Shown: one piece after another, positions 61,594-64,000 of the stretch
How the letters are laid out: each line of letters starts with the position of its first letter
Numbering within the stretch: position 1 is the stretch's first letter
NCBI RefSeq assembly: GCF_009738185.1
Contig: NZ_CP046509.1
Span: forward strand, 1,925,501-1,989,500
Reading direction: 5' to 3'
Length of the DNA: 64,000 nucleotides
Source: Erwinia sorbitola
GTDB taxonomy: Bacteria > Pseudomonadota > Gammaproteobacteria > Enterobacterales > Enterobacteriaceae
Translations under genes and position numbers: made by a program
The notes under the pieces: generated by a model
Seen by the model: the letters and a program-made list of their open reading frames with translations, nothing else
The model's database searches: none
Told to the model about the DNA's origin: nothing

Positions 61594-62814
61594 ATGCAAC
61601 CGTCAGTTACCCGTGAAAACTTTGATCAATGGATTGTTCCCACCTATGCGCCAGCCAGCTTTGTACCGGTGAAGGCGGAAGGTTCGACGCTGTGGGATCA
61701 GGAAGGGAAGTCATATATCGACTTTGCCGGCGGTATCGCGGTTAATGCTCTCGGTCATGCACATCCCGATCTGCAACTCGCCTTACAGCAGCAGGCCGCA
61801 CTGTTGTGGCATACCGGAAATGGCTACACCAATGAACCGATCCTGCGCCTGGCAAAACAGCTGGTTGATGCCACATTTGCGGACAGAGCATTCTTCTGTA
61901 ACTCCGGCGCAGAAGCTAACGAAGCGGCGCTGAAGCTGGCACGTAAGGTGGCGATGGATAATGGTCATCAGCATAAAAACGAAATCGTGGCGTTTAAGAA
62001 TGCATTTCACGGCCGTACGCTGTTTACCGTTTCAGCGGGCGGGCAGCCTGCCTATTCAAAAGATTTTGCCCCGTTGCCGCAGGGGATTCATCACGCGGTG
62101 TTTAACGACCTGACTTCTGCTGCGGCGTTAATTAATGACCAGACCTGTGCGGTAATTGTGGAGCCTGTTCAGGGCGAGGGCGGCGTGGTACCGGCTGAAC
62201 CGGCTTTCCTGCGCGGGCTGCGTGAACTGTGCGATAAGCATGGCGCACTGTTGATCTTCGATGAAGTGCAGACTGGCGTAGGCCGCAGCGGTTCCCTGTA
62301 TGCCTACATGCATTACGGCGTGACGCCGGATGTGCTGACCACTGCCAAAGCGCTGGGCGGTGGCTTCCCGATGGGGGCCATGCTGACGACCGAAACTCTG
62401 GCGGCACATCTTAATGTCGGCAGCCACGGTACTACCTACGGCGGTAATCCCCTGGCAGGTGCGGTGGGCGGCAAAGTGATGGAGCTGATTAACCGTCCGG
62501 AAGTGCTGGCGGGCGTGGCTGAACGCCATCAGTGGTTTGTTGAAGGGTTAAATGCCATCAATCAGCGGCTGCAACTGTTCAGTGAAATCCGTGGGCTGGG
62601 CCTGTTGATTGGCTGCGTGCTGAATCAGGACTTCAGCGGAAAGGCGAAGCAGATCAACCTGGCCGCAGCACAGGAAGGGCTGATGGTGTTAATCGCCGGC
62701 GCCAGCGTGGTGCGTTTTGCGCCTTCCCTGATTATCACCCGACAGGAAGTTGAGGAGGGGCTGCTGCGCTTTGAACGTGCCTGCCGCGCCGTCACTGAAG
62801 GGGCCAGCGTATGA
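61594..62814 (+). CDS. astC: Succinylornithine transaminase
   Basis: The 406-residue class III aminotransferase equals E. coli AstC in length. PLP binds Lys252 (TTAKALGGGFPMGA), with IFDEVQTGVGR upstream at 221-231. It catalyses the third step of the arginine succinyltransferase pathway, succinylornithine to succinylglutamate semialdehyde. The paralogue ArgD is very similar, but the order astC-astA-astD and the sigma-54 promoter settle the identity. The stop overlaps the astA start. Confidence 0.96.
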   Translation: MQPSVTRENFDQWIVPTYAPASFVPVKAEGSTLWDQEGKSYIDFAGGIAVNALGHAHPDLQLALQQQAALLWHTGNGYTNEPILRLAKQLVDATFADRAFFCNSGAEANEAALKLARKVAMDNGHQHKNEIVAFKNAFHGRTLFTVSAGGQPAYSKDFAPLPQGIHHAVFNDLTSAAALINDQTCAVIVEPVQGEGGVVPAEPAFLRGLRELCDKHGALLIFDEVQTGVGRSGSLYAYMHYGVTPDVLTTAKALGGGFPMGAMLTTETLAAHLNVGSHGTTYGGNPLAGAVGGKVMELINRPEVLAGVAERHQWFVEGLNAINQRLQLFSEIRGLGLLIGCVLNQDFSGKAKQINLAAAQEGLMVLIAGASVVRFAPSLIITRQEVEEGLLRFERACRAVTEGASV

Positions 62815-63845
62815 TGTATATTCGTCCCGTTGAACGAGACGATCTGGCGCAGTTAATGCACCTCGCCGGGAAAACCGGCGGGGGGCTGACCTCGCTTCCT
62901 GCTGACAGTGACACGCTGTCAGCGCGTATCGAACGTTCGCTTTTGACCTGGCAGGGTAAGCTGCCGCGTGCAGAACAGGGATACGTATTTGTACTGGCAG
63001 ACAGTGAGAGCCAACAGGCAGTCGGCATCTGCGCTATCGAAGTGGCGGTCGGCCTGCAAGACCCTTGGTACAACTTCCGCGTTGGCACCCAGGTGCACGC
63101 CTCTAAAGAGTTAAACGTCTACAACATGCTGCCTACGCTGTCATTAAGCAATGACCATACCGGCAGCAGCGAGCTGTGTACGCTGTTTCTCGATCCTGAG
63201 TACCGCAACGGCAAAAATGGCTACCTGTTATCGAAATCACGCTTTCTGTTTATGGCCGGTTTTCGCCAGCACTTTATGCAGAAGGTCGTGGCAGAAATGC
63301 GCGGCGTGATTGATGAAGAGGGCCGTTCGCCCTTCTGGGACAGCGTGGGTAGCCGTTTCTTTTCAATGTCATTTTCCGATGCTGACTACCTGTGCGGCAC
63401 CGGACAGAAGGCTTTTATTGCCGAACTGATGCCAAAGCATCCTCTGTATATCGACTATCTGTCGGATGAGGCAAAAGCGGTGATTGGTCAGGTGCATCCT
63501 CATACCGCTCCGGCGCGCGCTGTGCTGGAAGCCGAAGGTTTTCATTTCCAGAATTATGTCGATATTTTCGACGGCGGGCCGACGCTGGAGTGTGATATCG
63601 ACCGGGTACGCGCCATCCGTAAAAGCCGCCTGATCGCCGTGACCATCAGTACCGAACAGGACGAGCAGCTGCCGCTGTGCCTGGTGGCGAATGAAAATTA
63701 CCAGCAGTTCCGCGTGATGCTGCTGCCCGCCGATCCGCAGAGCGACACAATCCGTGTCACTGCTGCCCAGGCAGAAATTTTAGGCTGCCAGTCGGGTGAT
63801 AACCTGCGGGTGGTGACACTTTGTCGTGAGGAGAAAAAAGCATGA
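62811..63845 (+). CDS. astA: Arginine N-succinyltransferase
   Basis: The 344-residue acyltransferase starts with MMYIRPVERDDLAQLMHLA and has the AstA stretches YVFVLADSESQQ, TQVHASKELNVYN and RGVIDEEGRSPFWDSVG. It transfers succinyl from succinyl-CoA to arginine, the first step of the pathway. It overlaps astC by 4 bases and astD by 4 bases. Confidence 0.96.
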   Translation: MMYIRPVERDDLAQLMHLAGKTGGGLTSLPADSDTLSARIERSLLTWQGKLPRAEQGYVFVLADSESQQAVGICAIEVAVGLQDPWYNFRVGTQVHASKELNVYNMLPTLSLSNDHTGSSELCTLFLDPEYRNGKNGYLLSKSRFLFMAGFRQHFMQKVVAEMRGVIDEEGRSPFWDSVGSRFFSMSFSDADYLCGTGQKAFIAELMPKHPLYIDYLSDEAKAVIGQVHPHTAPARAVLEAEGFHFQNYVDIFDGGPTLECDIDRVRAIRKSRLIAVTISTEQDEQLPLCLVANENYQQFRVMLLPADPQSDTIRVTAAQAEILGCQSGDNLRVVTLCREEKKA

Positions 63846-64000
63846 CGCACTCTATTAATGGTCAGTGGCTGACCGGCGGTGGCGATAATTTCAGTAAAAC
63901 CGATCCGGTAGACGGTGAACTGTTATGGCAGGGTAAGGCCGCGACGGCCGCGCAGGTGACTTCAGCCTGTGAAGCAGCGCGCGCTGCGTTTCCTGCCTGG
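63842..64000 (+). CDS. astD: Succinylglutamate semialdehyde dehydrogenase, N-terminal part (cut by window end)
   Basis: The 53 residues seen (MTHSINGQWLTGGGDNF...) fit the start of AstD, an NAD-dependent aldehyde dehydrogenase that oxidises succinylglutamate semialdehyde. The start overlaps the astA stop (ATGA). The catalytic part is outside the window. Confidence 0.92.
   Translation, partial: MTHSINGQWLTGGGDNFSKTDPVDGELLWQGKAATAAQVTSACEAARAAFPAW

Noticed and set aside
1..64000. tRNA, rRNA or insertion sequence
   Set aside because: All intergenic gaps were read for cloverleaf-like or rRNA-like sequence, transposase genes and flanking direct repeats; none was convincing.

Overview
The window is chromosomal DNA of an enterobacterium, most likely from Erwiniaceae (Erwinia/Pantoea-like). 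The backbone ychF, pth, ychH, prs, ispE, lolB, hemA, prfA, prmC, sirB2, sirB1, kdsA, chaA follows the Escherichia coli order, and the encoded proteins match their E. coli counterparts closely. Several accessory blocks interrupt it. I cannot name the species from sequence alone.

Layout. (1) 1-2822: 3' half of a concentrative nucleoside transporter gene, an OprD-family porin and the class B acid phosphatase aphA, together a plausible nucleotide-scavenging set. (2) 2971-16271: an accessory island. On the right it holds a complete bacterial ceramide (sphingolipid) gene set like that of Caulobacter: serine palmitoyltransferase, dedicated acyl carrier protein, CerR-type reductase, fatty acyl-AMP/ACP ligase, and a divergent GNAT-like ceramide synthase. 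On the left are three paralogous thymidylate-kinase-like P-loop kinases, a Wzx/MATE-type flippase, an unrecognised protein, a YtfJ-like protein, and a second-type LptF/LptG permease pair that meets the serine palmitoyltransferase gene tail to tail. My inference is that these form one system that makes, modifies and exports a sphingolipid. (3) 16352-35706: housekeeping genes, with a SulP transporter, a degenerate EAL protein, a GGDEF cyclase and an MFS/LysR pair in the stretch where E. coli has dauA. An eight-unit tandem array with alternating unit types lies between hslJ and chaA.

(4) 36128-42647: sucrose regulon scrKYAB-scrR with three LacI-type operators. chaC is divergent from scrK. (5) 43675-52721: an eight-gene type VI secretion-like locus made only of membrane and phospho-signalling parts (SH3 lipoprotein, TssL-OmpA, C-terminally short TssM/IcmF, TagF, FHA, PP2C phosphatase, a periplasmic protein, a Ser/Thr kinase). 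No tube, sheath, baseplate or ClpV gene is present in the window. (6) 53215-58531: nitrite assimilation. NasR (NIT-ANTAR) precedes an NtrC-type site, a near-consensus sigma-54 promoter and a leader with two A1/G4 hexaloop hairpins and a terminator. These control a NirB-NirD fusion and cobA. (7) 58593-61087: a YchO-type inverse-autotransporter barrel and a bestrophin-like channel with an upstream CRP-type site. (8) 61483-64000: the arginine succinyltransferase operon astC-astA-astD (astD cut by the window end) behind a sigma-54 promoter.

No rRNA, tRNA, CRISPR array or insertion sequence was recognised. Dispersed palindromic elements related to the tandem array occur at 43581-43651 and 61154-61173. 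Functions are assigned by motif and family recognition. No database search was run.
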